From the NCBI GenBank assembly GCA_031366605.1, contig JANLOO010000061.1, positions 1 through 64,000 on the forward strand: a stretch of 64,000 nt of DNA. The letters run 5' to 3'. The notes below the pieces were generated by a model that ran no database searches, was not told where the DNA came from, and was given only the letters and a program-made list of their open reading frames with translations. Below are positions 1 through 8,307 of the stretch, one piece after another. Made by a program: the position numbers and the translations under genes. Every line of letters begins with the position of its first letter. Position 1 is the stretch's first letter. This DNA is from CALMEC01 sp031366605. GTDB taxonomy: Bacteria; Actinomycetota; Thermoleophilia; Miltoncostaeales; Miltoncostaeaceae.

Positions 1-470
1 ACTACACCACGCCGGAGCTCGCCGCGGCGATCAACCTGCTGTTCCCCGGTGCGGTCAACGCTCCGCAGACCAACCGTAAGGACTTGGTGGCCGTTTTGCT
101 CACGGGTCTTCCGCCCGGAAACCCGACTGGCCTGGTCACGCAGATCGGCAACAAGCCGCAGGTCGCGGACCTGTTGCGTCTGAACCTGGCGATCCTTCCG
201 ACGGCTGCCCCCAAGCGCCTCGGCGCCCTCGCGGGTGACGCCCAGGGATTCCCGAACGGTCGTCGCCTCGGTGACGATGTCGTCGACATCTCCGAGCAGG
301 CCGTCGCCGGTGTCTTGGCGCCGTTGTTCGGGCTGCCGGCACCGACTGCCGCTGCCGGCAAGCTCGGTGACGGGGTCGATGCCAACGACCAGCCGTTCCT
401 GTCCACGTTCCCGTACGTCGCGACACCGATCTCGGGCTTCGATGTGAAGCACCCGCGTCCGGCTGTCTGA
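1..470 (+). CDS. DUF4331 family protein, C-terminal part
   Basis: The reading frame is open from base 3 to the TGA at 468-470, so only the last ~155 residues are in the window. The text around PELAAAINLLFPG, LTGLPPGNPTG and the ending with GDAQGFPNGRRLGDDVVDI followed by FPYVATPISGF is typical of the C-terminal part of DUF4331 proteins, which are exported proteins of unknown function. It lies directly upstream of a TPR protein and a NicO-type nickel/cobalt permease in the same orientation, a grouping I recall from other actinobacteria. The family assignment is by motif recognition; the function is unknown. Confidence 0.8.
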   Translation, partial: YTTPELAAAINLLFPGAVNAPQTNRKDLVAVLLTGLPPGNPTGLVTQIGNKPQVADLLRLNLAILPTAAPKRLGALAGDAQGFPNGRRLGDDVVDISEQAVAGVLAPLFGLPAPTAAAGKLGDGVDANDQPFLSTFPYVATPISGFDVKHPRPAV

Positions 471-543
471 TGCACCATCGCAGGGGGCCCCGTGTCGTGG
501 GGTCCCCTGCACCCTCCAACCCTCCTTTGAACTGAGTCACGAG

Positions 544-1839
544 ATGCGTCGAACCATGCTCACGCTCCTCCCAGTCGTGGCCCTTGCGGTGGTCGCGTTC
601 ATCGCAAGCGGCGCGGTCCTGCAGCACGATCGCCCAGCTGCTCCGAAGCCGGGCCGCTCAGGTCCGCAGACGGCGGGGCAGATCGTTACCGCTGCGCAGA
701 ACGCGATTCGCGCCGACCCGCAGTCGGATCGGGCCTACGCAACGCTTGCCTCGGCGGCGCTCGAGCGTGTTCGCGAGACCGGAGATCCCAGCTGGTACGC
801 CAAAGCGGACGAGGCCGGAACCCGTGCGCTCGCGATTGCTCCCCGAAACGTCCAGGCGATCGATGCGCTTGCGACGCTCGCCAACGCGCGGCATCGATTC
901 GCCGAAGGTCTCCGCCTTGCGACGCAGAGCACCAACCTCGAGCCGGATCATTTCGCACCGCTCGGCCTTGCAGCGGATGCACTCATCGAGCTCGGCCGCT
1001 ACCGCAAGGGGTTCGCAACCGTTGAGCGCAGCCTCCGCCTCAAGCCCAACGCGTCATCGTACAGCCGGGCGTCATACGTCGCCGAGCTTCGCGGCGACCG
1101 CGCCCAGGCCATTGCATTGATGGCGCTTGCCGTCGAGTCGGGGCGTCCCGGCTCGGAATCTCGCGCATGGTCCCGGGTGCAGCTCGGTCTCCTGCATTTT
1201 GGCTCGGGGAACCTCAACGCGGCAGCCGGCCAGATGCGCACAGCACTCGCTGAGCGTCCCGGTGACGCCCGGGCGACCGCCGGACGCGCCCGCATTGAAG
1301 CGGCGCGCGGGCACCTGGATCGCGCTGCGTCGCTCTACCAGGCTGCGCTCGACACCACGCCGCTGCCTGAGTATGCAGCGTCCCTCCTGGATGTCGACCG
1401 GGCCCGTGGCGCAGCCGATCGGTTGCCTGGCGACGTCGAACTGCTCCGCGCAATGGAGCGTCTGCAGGAGCAGGCCGGGGTCCGCATCGATCTGGATCGC
1501 GCGCTCATCGATGCCGATCAGCGCCGCCCGACCACTGCGGACGTCACCCGAGCCCGCGCCGCCCATATGAGTCGTCCCGGCATCATCGGCGACGACATCC
1601 TGGGCTGGGTGTTGACGCGTGCGAACCGCTGCGACGAGGGCCTGCGGTACGCGCGCAGGAGCCTGCGGCTGGGAACGCGTGACGCATTGATGCTCTTCCA
1701 TGCCGGTGCCGCCGCGCACTGTGCCGGTGCCACCGCCGACGCGCGAGTCTGGCTGGCCGAGGCGCTGAACCTCAACCCTGCGTTCTCCGTCCGCTGGGCC
1801 CCGGTTGCCCGACGGATGCTTACGGAGGTGACCTCATGA
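544..1839 (+). CDS. Exported tetratricopeptide-repeat protein
   Basis: This 431-residue protein begins with a short basic stretch and a hydrophobic segment (residues ~5-26) that looks like a signal peptide or membrane anchor. The rest is a run of helical TPR-like units, for example around ATLANARHRFAEGLRLA, ALIELGRYRKGFATVE and FHAGAAAHCAGATADARVWL. TPR arrays bind other proteins, so a scaffold role outside the membrane is an inference. The ATG at 544 is 73 bases after the DUF4331 stop. The stop overlaps the start of the downstream permease by 4 bases (ATGA), which suggests translational coupling and a shared process, probably tied to metal transport. The specific function is not known. Confidence 0.8.
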   Translation: MRRTMLTLLPVVALAVVAFIASGAVLQHDRPAAPKPGRSGPQTAGQIVTAAQNAIRADPQSDRAYATLASAALERVRETGDPSWYAKADEAGTRALAIAPRNVQAIDALATLANARHRFAEGLRLATQSTNLEPDHFAPLGLAADALIELGRYRKGFATVERSLRLKPNASSYSRASYVAELRGDRAQAIALMALAVESGRPGSESRAWSRVQLGLLHFGSGNLNAAAGQMRTALAERPGDARATAGRARIEAARGHLDRAASLYQAALDTTPLPEYAASLLDVDRARGAADRLPGDVELLRAMERLQEQAGVRIDLDRALIDADQRRPTTADVTRARAAHMSRPGIIGDDILGWVLTRANRCDEGLRYARRSLRLGTRDALMLFHAGAAAHCAGATADARVWLAEALNLNPAFSVRWAPVARRMLTEVTS

Positions 1840-3320
1840 AGCGTGTGCTCTTGATCCTCGTCGCGGCGTTCGGATTGCTCGTGCCTGCAGTGGCGGCGGC
1901 GCACCCGTTGGGCAACTTCACCGTGAATACCTACGTGCGGGTCGAGGCATCTGGCACTGACCTGTATGTGCGCTACATCGTTGACCGTGCCGAGATCCCG
2001 ACGTTGCGTGAGAAGGACCGCGTGCGGGCGGCCGGAGGGCTTGACGCATATGCGGTGTCGCAGGCACAAGAACTCAGCCACGGCATCGCGCTCAGCGTCG
2101 ATGGACAGCGGATCGAGCTTGAGCCGGTCAGCCAACAGGCAACCGAAGCGCCAGGCGCCGCCGGTCTTCGAACGCTCAGGCTGGCCGTCTGGTACCGGGC
2201 TCCCGCGGCGGCGGGCGGAGGCAACGTCAGCGTTCGCGACGGCAACTTCGGCGGTCGCATCGGCTGGCACGAAGCGCTCGTTCGCACGTCTGCTGGGGCG
2301 ACGGCCGGCAGCCCGTCCGCCGTGGCCGACCTGAGTGACGAACTTCGGAGCTATCCGGCCGGCCTGCTGTCATCTCCGCTGGATGCGCGCCAAGCAAGCT
2401 TCGTGTGGACGCCGGGCAGTAGACCCGCCCGAATCGACGGGCTCGGTGCCCGCGAAGCCCCCGTCGCCAAGAAAGACACCGGTTTTGTCTCTGGTCTCGT
2501 CGAACGTGATCTGTCTGTGGGCGTCGTGTTGTTGGCGCTCCTCGCAGCGATGGGTTGGGGCGCCCTGCACGCGCTGTCGCCGGGGCACGGCAAGTCGATG
2601 ATCGCGGCGTATCTGATCGGATCACGTGGAACGGCACGTCATGCCCTCGTCCTCAGTGGTTTCGTCACCGTGACGCACACGTTGAGCGTCATCGGGCTGG
2701 GCTTGATCACGCTCTGGGCGTCGGCGTTGATTCTCCCCGAGACCGTGTTCGCGTGGGTCAACCTTGCCGCTGCGCTCTTCGTCGTCTGCATCGGCCTGTG
2801 GGTCGTCTGGCTGCGCGTCCGCAGCGAGCGTCGACGCCGAGCTGACCGCCGTGCGCATCACCACGTGCATGACCACCTCGATGACGGCCACAGCCACGGC
2901 CATGACGATCATGACCATGGGCACCACGGGCACGACCACGACAACCACCACGACCACGAGGATGGCCACGGTGCGGACGGTCACTCCCACGCGCCGCCCG
3001 CAGACCTTACGTTCAAAGGATTGGCTGCAGCGGGAGTCTCGGCGGGCTTGCTGCCCTGTCCTTCGGCGATGGTGCTCATGCTCGGTGCCATTTCACTCGG
3101 TCACGCCGCATTCGGCCTTGTGCTCGTGATGGCGTTTTCGGTCGGGCTCGCCGGCGTCCTTGCCGGGATCGGCCTGCTTTTCCTCTATGCCCGACGGTTC
3201 ATGGACCGCCTGCCACTGGGTGGACGCATCGCTCAAGCGATCCCCGTGGTATCAGCCGTCGTCATCGTCGGACTCGGAATCGTGCTCACCACGCGCGCCA
3301 TCCCCGCAGTCTTCTCGTAA
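1836..3320 (+). CDS. NicO/RcnA-type nickel-cobalt permease
   Basis: This 494-residue membrane protein has a signal peptide (residues ~1-22) ending just before HPLGNFTVN, an extracytoplasmic domain of ~200 residues, and then a multi-helix permease. The permease shows the NicO hallmark HALSPGHGKSM in the first half and GLLPCPSAMVLML in the second. Between the halves (DNA about 2850-2995) is a loop extremely rich in His and Asp, a likely metal-binding segment. Family members import or export Ni2+/Co2+; direction cannot be read from sequence. It is translationally coupled to the TPR gene, and remnants of cobalt ECF transporter genes lie just downstream, which supports a cobalt/nickel role. Confidence 0.85.
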   Translation: MKRVLLILVAAFGLLVPAVAAAHPLGNFTVNTYVRVEASGTDLYVRYIVDRAEIPTLREKDRVRAAGGLDAYAVSQAQELSHGIALSVDGQRIELEPVSQQATEAPGAAGLRTLRLAVWYRAPAAAGGGNVSVRDGNFGGRIGWHEALVRTSAGATAGSPSAVADLSDELRSYPAGLLSSPLDARQASFVWTPGSRPARIDGLGAREAPVAKKDTGFVSGLVERDLSVGVVLLALLAAMGWGALHALSPGHGKSMIAAYLIGSRGTARHALVLSGFVTVTHTLSVIGLGLITLWASALILPETVFAWVNLAAALFVVCIGLWVVWLRVRSERRRRADRRAHHHVHDHLDDGHSHGHDDHDHGHHGHDHDNHHDHEDGHGADGHSHAPPADLTFKGLAAAGVSAGLLPCPSAMVLMLGAISLGHAAFGLVLVMAFSVGLAGVLAGIGLLFLYARRFMDRLPLGGRIAQAIPVVSAVVIVGLGIVLTTRAIPAVFS

Positions 3321-3330
3321 CCGAAAGGAT

Positions 3331-3565
3331 CAGAACATCCTCGACGGATTCCCGGACACCGATGTTGCCGCCACCGCGGTCGGAACGGTGACGGCGACCG
3401 GGTACTCGCCTCGTGCCGACCGCAGCCTGGACGAGCGCACGGTGCCTTGCTCGGCGTGACCGCAGCGTTCGGGCGTCTCGGCGCGCTGGGGATCGGGCTG
3501 GTCACACCGGCAGCGCGGCGGGTGTTGCCGCGCAGTCGTGCCGTTTCGTCGGGACATTTGTCGCC
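3331..3565 (+). pseudogene. Remnant of cbiM (cobalt ECF transporter substrate-binding subunit)
   Basis: The frame at 3337 reads ILDGFPDTDVAATAVG, close to the conserved CbiM N-terminus HIPDGFLDT, and continues to LDERTVP. One base is then missing near 3446: the same frame ends at a TGA, while the shifted frame reads LLGVTAAF, the next conserved CbiM segment. After that the similarity falls apart, with only a short SSGHL stretch near 3540 that resembles the conserved GTSGH motif. The ATG is gone and most of the protein is deleted, so this is a dead gene. It follows the NicO permease by about 10 bases. Confidence 0.7.
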
Positions 3566-3630
3566 TTCGTGATTGCGTATGCACTCGCGTGGGCGCGTCG
3601 TCGTGCACGCCGAGGCTGGAGGGTCCCGGC

Positions 3631-3835
3631 GTGAGCGCGGGCCACGATCACGCCGGAGATCGGGCGGCAGGCCCAACAGCCTGCTCCACCGCCTCGATCC
3701 CCGCGCCAAAATCGTGGCCTGGTCGCGGTCACGGCCGTGAGCGTTTCGACGCCGCTCACGGCCTGGCCGGTTTGTGCACCGCTCCTTGTTCCTGCTGCCA
3801 CGAGAGGCGAGCCGCTCGAGCGTCGCGATCTGAAC
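3631..3835 (+). pseudogene. Remnant of cbiQ (cobalt ECF transporter transmembrane subunit)
   Basis: A possible GTG start at 3631 reads VSAGHDHAG. A frame change before 3678 leads into SLLHRLDPRAKIVA, the signature CbiQ N-terminus. A second one-base deletion near 3719 then switches to VAVTAVSVSTPLTAWPV, the following first membrane segment. Similarity stops before the STAS gene on the other strand, so at most the first ~65 residues of a ~240-residue protein remain. The order cbiM then cbiQ behind a NicO permease is the expected operon order, which strengthens the call. No cbiO ATPase is seen. Confidence 0.7.
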
Positions 3836-3852
3836 CCATCCGGCTTGGGCGT

Positions 3853-4245
3853 CTACTCCCCCGCGACGATGCTCAGCTCGAACGCATCGGTCAGGCGGGC
3901 GATCTCGAGGACATCGGCCAGGTCGCGTCGGCAGATGAGCGGCAGCCGGGAGCCACTTCGCCGCGCGCGGTTTGCGAACGCCAGCAGCGTGCCGAGGCCA
4001 GACGAGTCAATCAGCGTCACGTCCGAGACATCGAGCACCACCTGCCCGTCAGACAGATCGTGGCGGGCCATGCGCTGGCGCAGGCGCGCGATCGTGTAGA
4101 TGTCCAGATTGCCGGCGACGCGCACCATGACGACATCGTGCTCATCGACGGTCACGTGCACGGACAGGCCGCGGATCGGCGTCGGTCGGTGGTGTGCCTG
4201 GCGGGATGACGCTTGCATTGGGCCCTCCAACAGAGCTGTACCCAC
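3853..4245 (-). CDS. STAS-domain anti-sigma factor antagonist-like protein
   Basis: This is a 130-residue protein. The C-terminal ~100 residues form a STAS domain: VRVAGNLDIYTIARLRQR, then VVLDVSDVTLIDSSGLGTLL. The Ser in the DSSGLG motif is the position phosphorylated by anti-sigma kinases in SpoIIAA/RsbV-type antagonists. The N-terminal ~30 residues are not conserved. The GTG at 4245 is preceded by a good AAAGGAG; an internal ATG at 4218 is an alternative start. No anti-sigma kinase or sigma partner is adjacent, so this is an orphan antagonist. A role in a partner-switching stress response is inferred from the family. Confidence 0.82.
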   Translation of the reverse strand: MGTALLEGPMQASSRQAHHRPTPIRGLSVHVTVDEHDVVMVRVAGNLDIYTIARLRQRMARHDLSDGQVVLDVSDVTLIDSSGLGTLLAFANRARRSGSRLPLICRRDLADVLEIARLTDAFELSIVAGE

Positions 4246-4371
4246 GATGACTCCTTTTGTGCGGGGCGTCTACCCCCAATTGTCGATGACCTTCCGTGCC
4301 CATGCCCGGGTTCCCGTTACACGGCGGCTGTGTTCGGGGGACGGGGTGGTGTACGAAGGTAGGCTTCAGGG

Positions 4372-4845
4372 ATGCGCGCCACCCGGATCAACCACGTCAG
4401 CGTCAGCGCCAGCGACATTGCGGAGTCGGTGCGGTTCTACACCCAAGTGCTGGGGCTGGAGCCCGTCGCGACACCGGACTTCGGGTTTCCGGTGCAGTGG
4501 CTCCAGATGGGCCAGGTGCAGCTCCACGTGTTCGAGCACACGCACCGTGAGGCTCCGATGAGCCACCACGTCGCGATCGAGGTCGATGACTTCGAGGCCC
4601 TACTGCAGGTGGTCCGCGAGCGCGGGATCGAAGACCGCGAGACGTTTGGCCACTGGCTGTACCGGCTCCCGGACGGTGCGGCGCAGATGTACCTTCGCGA
4701 TCCTGGGGGCAACCTCATCGAGATCGATCACCCAGACGCCGATGCGCTTGATCCGGAACTGACCGCCGAGATCCGCCCACTGCCGCGCCCCCAGACCGGG
4801 GACGCAGCCATCGCGACGCTTTGGGCTACTCGGCCCCGAACGTGA
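4372..4845 (+). CDS. VOC-superfamily (glyoxalase-like) protein
   Basis: The protein of 157 residues has a single glyoxalase/bleomycin-resistance/dioxygenase module in two beta-alpha-beta units: RINHVSVSASDIAESVRFY at the start, SHHVAIEVDDFEAL in the middle and MYLRDPGGNLIEIDHP near the end. The paired His/Glu positions suggest a metal site. The substrate cannot be inferred. Its 3' end overlaps the end of the convergent PPOX gene by 20 bases. Confidence 0.8.
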   Translation: MRATRINHVSVSASDIAESVRFYTQVLGLEPVATPDFGFPVQWLQMGQVQLHVFEHTHREAPMSHHVAIEVDDFEALLQVVRERGIEDRETFGHWLYRLPDGAAQMYLRDPGGNLIEIDHPDADALDPELTAEIRPLPRPQTGDAAIATLWATRPRT

Positions 4846-5335
4846 CCACCTGCGTCGGCGTGATCAGGAACAAGACGCGCTCTTCGCCCTCGGACCGATA
4901 TGGGTAGGGCGTCTGGTCGATGTAGGTCGCGCTGAGCGCGTCAATCGACTCGGTGGCGAGGTGTCCGTCCGGACCGGTCTCGTCGACGATCCGATCGATC
5001 ACACCGTAGATCGTGACCCATTGGTAGGGGTTCTCGGGGTTGGTGATCTGCACGGTGACGTGGCCATCGCGCCGCATGTGGCGGTCCTTGGCACGGCCTT
5101 TGCCGGTGTTGACTTCGACGTGCTCGCCATCGGGTGACGCACGAAACCACATCGGGCTCAGGTGGGTGCGGCCCTTTCCATCCGACATGCCCAGCGTGAC
5201 GTAGATCGGAGCGTCAATGAGTTTGCGGAACTCCGGAGCGAGGGCGCTCAGGGAGTTCTCGTCCTTGCGGGACTCGATCGCGAACGGCGTCGCCGAACCC
5301 GGACCGCCGATTGGTGTCACCTCAAAAGTCATCAT
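4826..5335 (-). CDS. PPOX-class flavin/F420-dependent oxidoreductase
   Basis: This 169-residue protein has the split-barrel flavin-binding fold of the pyridoxamine 5'-phosphate oxidase-like family. Recognisable parts are ALAPEFRKLIDAPIYVTLG, LSPMWFRA, NTGKGRAKDRHMRRDGHVT and PYQWVTIYGVI. The GRAKDRHMRRDG pattern resembles Rv1155-type proteins that bind F420 or FMN. The start at 5335 is followed by a second ATG one codon later. It is divergent from the FAD monooxygenase gene, leaving a short shared promoter region of about 80 bases. The substrate is unknown. Confidence 0.8.
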   Translation of the reverse strand: MMTFEVTPIGGPGSATPFAIESRKDENSLSALAPEFRKLIDAPIYVTLGMSDGKGRTHLSPMWFRASPDGEHVEVNTGKGRAKDRHMRRDGHVTVQITNPENPYQWVTIYGVIDRIVDETGPDGHLATESIDALSATYIDQTPYPYRSEGEERVLFLITPTQVVTFGAE

Positions 5336-5416
5336 GTCTCCTTGAGCGATTGTGCGGGCACGCGACCGTCGACCCGGATGTTGCTGTCTTCGTGTGCACT
5401 CGTCAAGATCTCGTTC

Positions 5417-6613
5417 GTGTCGTCACTCAAACACCCACCGAAGGTTGCGGTGATTGGTGGTTCGCTCGGTGGTCTCACCACTGCGCTCGTGCTCCGCGAT
5501 GCGGGGTGCAACGTTACCGTCTACGAGCGCTCCCAGATGGAGCTGGCAGGCCTCGGTGCCGGAATCGTGGTCCAAGAAGCCACGGTTCGCTATCTGATCG
5601 ACCGGCTCGGAATGCGGCTGCAGGACATCAGCGTCGCGGCCCGGGTGTTGCAGTACCTCGCCCGTGACGGCACGGTGAGGTTCGAGCGACCGAGCCCCTA
5701 CCGTTTCACCGCGTGGAACACGGTCTACCGCGCACTGATCAGTGCGCTCGGCGGTGACGCGTATCGTCGTGGCCACGCGCTCGTCGGGTTCGACCGAGAC
5801 GAGGACGGGGTGGACGTCCGGTTTGCGAACGGTCACGCCGAGCGAGTTGATCTACTCGTCTGTGTCGACGGCGTGGCATCGACGGCACGCAAGCGGTTGG
5901 CGCCCGAGATCGATCCGCACTACTCCGGATACGTGGGCTGGCGTGGGACCGTCACCGAGTCGCTGCTGTCGTCCAAAACGTTTGCGGCGCTGAGCGACGC
6001 GATCACGTACGGCCTCGCTGCCGACAGCCATATCGTGGCCTACCAGATCCCCAGCGTCGACGGCGGCATGGGGGAGGGCGAACGGTTGGTCAACTTCGTC
6101 TGGTACCGCAATGTGGCAGAGGGCGCGGAGCTGGACGAGCTGATGACCGACCGCGACGGGCTTTTGCGCCCGCTGTCGCTGCATCCCGGAATCGTGCAGG
6201 ATCGGTACGTCGATGCGATCCGCCGGACCGCTACGGATGTGCTGTCTGGGCCGCTGGCCGAGATGGTGGTGCGTACGCCGCAACCGTTCGTCCAGACGAT
6301 CGTCGATGTCGAGGTGCCGCAGATGGTGTTCGGCCGCGTGTGTCTGATGGGCGATGCAGCGTTCACCGCGCGCCCGCACGCCGCAGCCGGCACTGCGAAG
6401 GCGGCCGAGAACGGGTGGGCGCTGGCCCGGGCACTGACCGAAGCGGACGGCGATATCGACGCGGCTTTGCTTGCGTGGCAACCTGGCCAGCTCGAATTGG
6501 GTCGCAACCTGGTCGCCCGTGCCCGCGATGTCGGGGAGCGCTCCCAATTTCGTGGCACGTGGGTCCCCGGAGACCCGGACCTGCGCTTCGGTCTTTTCGG
6601 CCCCGGGCGGTAG
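5417..6613 (+). CDS. FAD-dependent aromatic-ring monooxygenase
   Basis: The protein of about 398 residues is a class A flavoprotein hydroxylase. It opens with the dinucleotide-binding motif VAVIGGSLGGLTTALVL followed by the ribose-binding VYERS. It has the second FAD motif CLMGDAAFTARPHAAAG near residue 315. The RPHAAAGTAKA version is typical of the 2,6-dihydroxypyridine 3-monooxygenase branch, so an N-heterocycle or phenol substrate is plausible. The reading frame is open well upstream. I chose the GTG at 5417 because the motif then starts at residue ~9; ATG 5378 is an alternative. No catabolic partner genes are adjacent apart from a dehydrogenase. Confidence 0.8.
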   Translation: MSSLKHPPKVAVIGGSLGGLTTALVLRDAGCNVTVYERSQMELAGLGAGIVVQEATVRYLIDRLGMRLQDISVAARVLQYLARDGTVRFERPSPYRFTAWNTVYRALISALGGDAYRRGHALVGFDRDEDGVDVRFANGHAERVDLLVCVDGVASTARKRLAPEIDPHYSGYVGWRGTVTESLLSSKTFAALSDAITYGLAADSHIVAYQIPSVDGGMGEGERLVNFVWYRNVAEGAELDELMTDRDGLLRPLSLHPGIVQDRYVDAIRRTATDVLSGPLAEMVVRTPQPFVQTIVDVEVPQMVFGRVCLMGDAAFTARPHAAAGTAKAAENGWALARALTEADGDIDAALLAWQPGQLELGRNLVARARDVGERSQFRGTWVPGDPDLRFGLFGPGR

Positions 6614-6720
6614 CGACCGAGCAGCGTCGGGTCGCGTGGCGCGAGCCGCTGTTATCCTCCCGCTCGAGGCGGGCTGGGTGGCCCCGGACAACCGTCCGCC
6701 AGGGAAGGTCGGAACCAAAC

Positions 6721-7767
6721 GTGCGTGCCACAGTGATCCATGGTCCCCGCGACGTTCGCGTCGAAACCGTCCCGGATGCGACGATTCGCGAGTCGACAGA
6801 CGCGTTGGTACGCGTCACCCACGCCTGCATCTGTGGGAGCGACCTGTGGCCGTATCGCGGCGAGTTGATGATCTACGGAATCGGTGGGCGAACCGGGCAC
6901 GAGTTCATCGGAATCGTCGAGGCCGTCGGCGCCGACGTGCACATGATCAGGCCGGGCGATCGCGTGATCGCTCCGTTCGCCTTCTCGGATGGGTCGTGTG
7001 ACTACTGCTCGCGCGGATTGCACACCTCGTGTGTCGCGGGTGGCTACTGGGGTGGGCAAAACGACGGCGGGCAGGGCGAAGCCGTGCGTGCACCGCTCGC
7101 CGATGGGACGCTGGTCACGATCCCCGCCGAGATCGACCTGTCGGACGAGCGTCTGGTCAAGTCGTTCGCAGCCCTGACCGACGTCATGGCGACCGGTCAT
7201 CACGCCGCCGCCAGCGCGGGCGTGGGTCCCGGATCCAACGTCGCCGTGGTGGGGGACGGGGCAGTGGGGCTGTGCGCGGTGATGGCCGCCGCGCGCCTTG
7301 GCGCCGAACGCATCATCGCCCTTGGTCACCACGAGGAGCGACTCGAGGTCGCCAAACTGTTCGGCGCGACAGACGTCGTCATGGAACGGGGCGACGAGGC
7401 AGTGGCGCGGGTGCGGGAAATGACCGGCGGCGGCGCACCCAAGGTGCTCGAGTGCGTCGGAACCGACGCGTCGTTCAACACGGCGATCCACGCCTGCCGC
7501 CCGGGCGGAGTGGTGGGGCACGTCGGCGTCCCCGCCGGGGGCACGATCGACCTGCTCGACCTCCATATGCGAAACGTCGCGTTGATCGGCGGAGTCGCGC
7601 CCGCCCGGGCCTACATTCCAGAGCTGCTGACGGATGTGCTGGTCGGGCGAATCGACCCCTCACCGGTGTTCGACCTGGTCGTCGACCTCGAGTCGGTCCC
7701 AGAGGGCTACGCGGCGATGGACGAACGCCGGGCGATCAAAGTGCTGGTCGCCACCGGGGCGGTGTAA
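6721..7767 (+). CDS. Zinc-dependent alcohol dehydrogenase, MDR family
   Basis: This 348-residue medium-chain dehydrogenase has the catalytic zinc ligands in CICGSDLWPYRG and GRTGHEFIG. Its Rossmann fold is marked by VAVVGDGAVGLCAVMAA. The lobe that usually carries four structural-zinc cysteines has only three (SCDYC, then C nine residues on), so structural zinc may be altered. The GTG start at 6721 is preceded by GGAAGG at a suitable distance; the longer upstream frame overlaps the monooxygenase and is not credible. Substrate unknown. It follows the monooxygenase on the same strand and may be co-transcribed. Confidence 0.82.
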   Translation: MRATVIHGPRDVRVETVPDATIRESTDALVRVTHACICGSDLWPYRGELMIYGIGGRTGHEFIGIVEAVGADVHMIRPGDRVIAPFAFSDGSCDYCSRGLHTSCVAGGYWGGQNDGGQGEAVRAPLADGTLVTIPAEIDLSDERLVKSFAALTDVMATGHHAAASAGVGPGSNVAVVGDGAVGLCAVMAAARLGAERIIALGHHEERLEVAKLFGATDVVMERGDEAVARVREMTGGGAPKVLECVGTDASFNTAIHACRPGGVVGHVGVPAGGTIDLLDLHMRNVALIGGVAPARAYIPELLTDVLVGRIDPSPVFDLVVDLESVPEGYAAMDERRAIKVLVATGAV

Positions 7768-7797
7768 CGCCGGCGGGTGGGCCGAGACGGTCCTTGA

Positions 7798-8307
7798 ATG
7801 AACTCAACGCTTCGCCCCGGGGAGCGTTTCCCCGACATCGAGCTTGCCGATCATGCGGGCAACGTGCGGCGACTGTCGGACCTGGTTGGTGGGGACCCCG
7901 CGCTGCTCAACTTCTTCCGCGGCTTCTGGTGTCCCAAGGAGCAGGCGTTCTTTCGCGTCCTGACGGAGTTCCAGTCGGAGGTGGAGGTCGCCTACGCGCG
8001 GATCGTGTCGGTCAGCGTCGACCCGCCCGACGTCAACTCGGCGTTCCGGGCCGGGCTCGGCGCACGATGGACGTTTCTATCCGATCACGAGCGACGGTAT
8101 CTGGACGAGCTCGGACTCCGCGAGACCACCGACACGCTCAACAACCCATACTGGCCGGCGTCGTTCACGCTGTATCCGGACCTGACGATCCGATCGGCGT
8201 TCACCGGGTACTGGTTCTGGGGGCGTCCGACGATGGAGGAGGTCCGCCAGGACTTTCGCGCGATCACGCGTGAGGTCCGCACCGATTGGGAGGTCCCCGC
8301 GCCGTGA
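7798..8307 (+). CDS. Peroxiredoxin/AhpC-TSA-like protein
   Basis: The 169-residue thioredoxin-fold protein begins with LRPGERFPDIELADHAG, the usual AhpC/TSA entry strand. It has a single likely peroxidatic cysteine, C45, in RGFWCPKEQ. There is no second conserved cysteine in the expected resolving position, so a 1-Cys mechanism is likely if the protein is a peroxidase. It overlaps the following gene by 4 bases (GTGA). The role in peroxide detoxification is inferred from the fold. Confidence 0.72.
   Translation: MNSTLRPGERFPDIELADHAGNVRRLSDLVGGDPALLNFFRGFWCPKEQAFFRVLTEFQSEVEVAYARIVSVSVDPPDVNSAFRAGLGARWTFLSDHERRYLDELGLRETTDTLNNPYWPASFTLYPDLTIRSAFTGYWFWGRPTMEEVRQDFRAITREVRTDWEVPAP

Noticed and set aside
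2852..2998. Possible tandem repeat at the CAC/GAC-rich stretch
   Set aside because: It is the His/Asp-rich metal-binding loop of the NicO permease, not a separate repeat element.
5162..5416. N-terminal extension of the FAD monooxygenase frame from 5162
   Set aside because: The extension runs antisense to the PPOX gene and has Arg-rich shadow composition. The FAD motif is placed normally from 5417.
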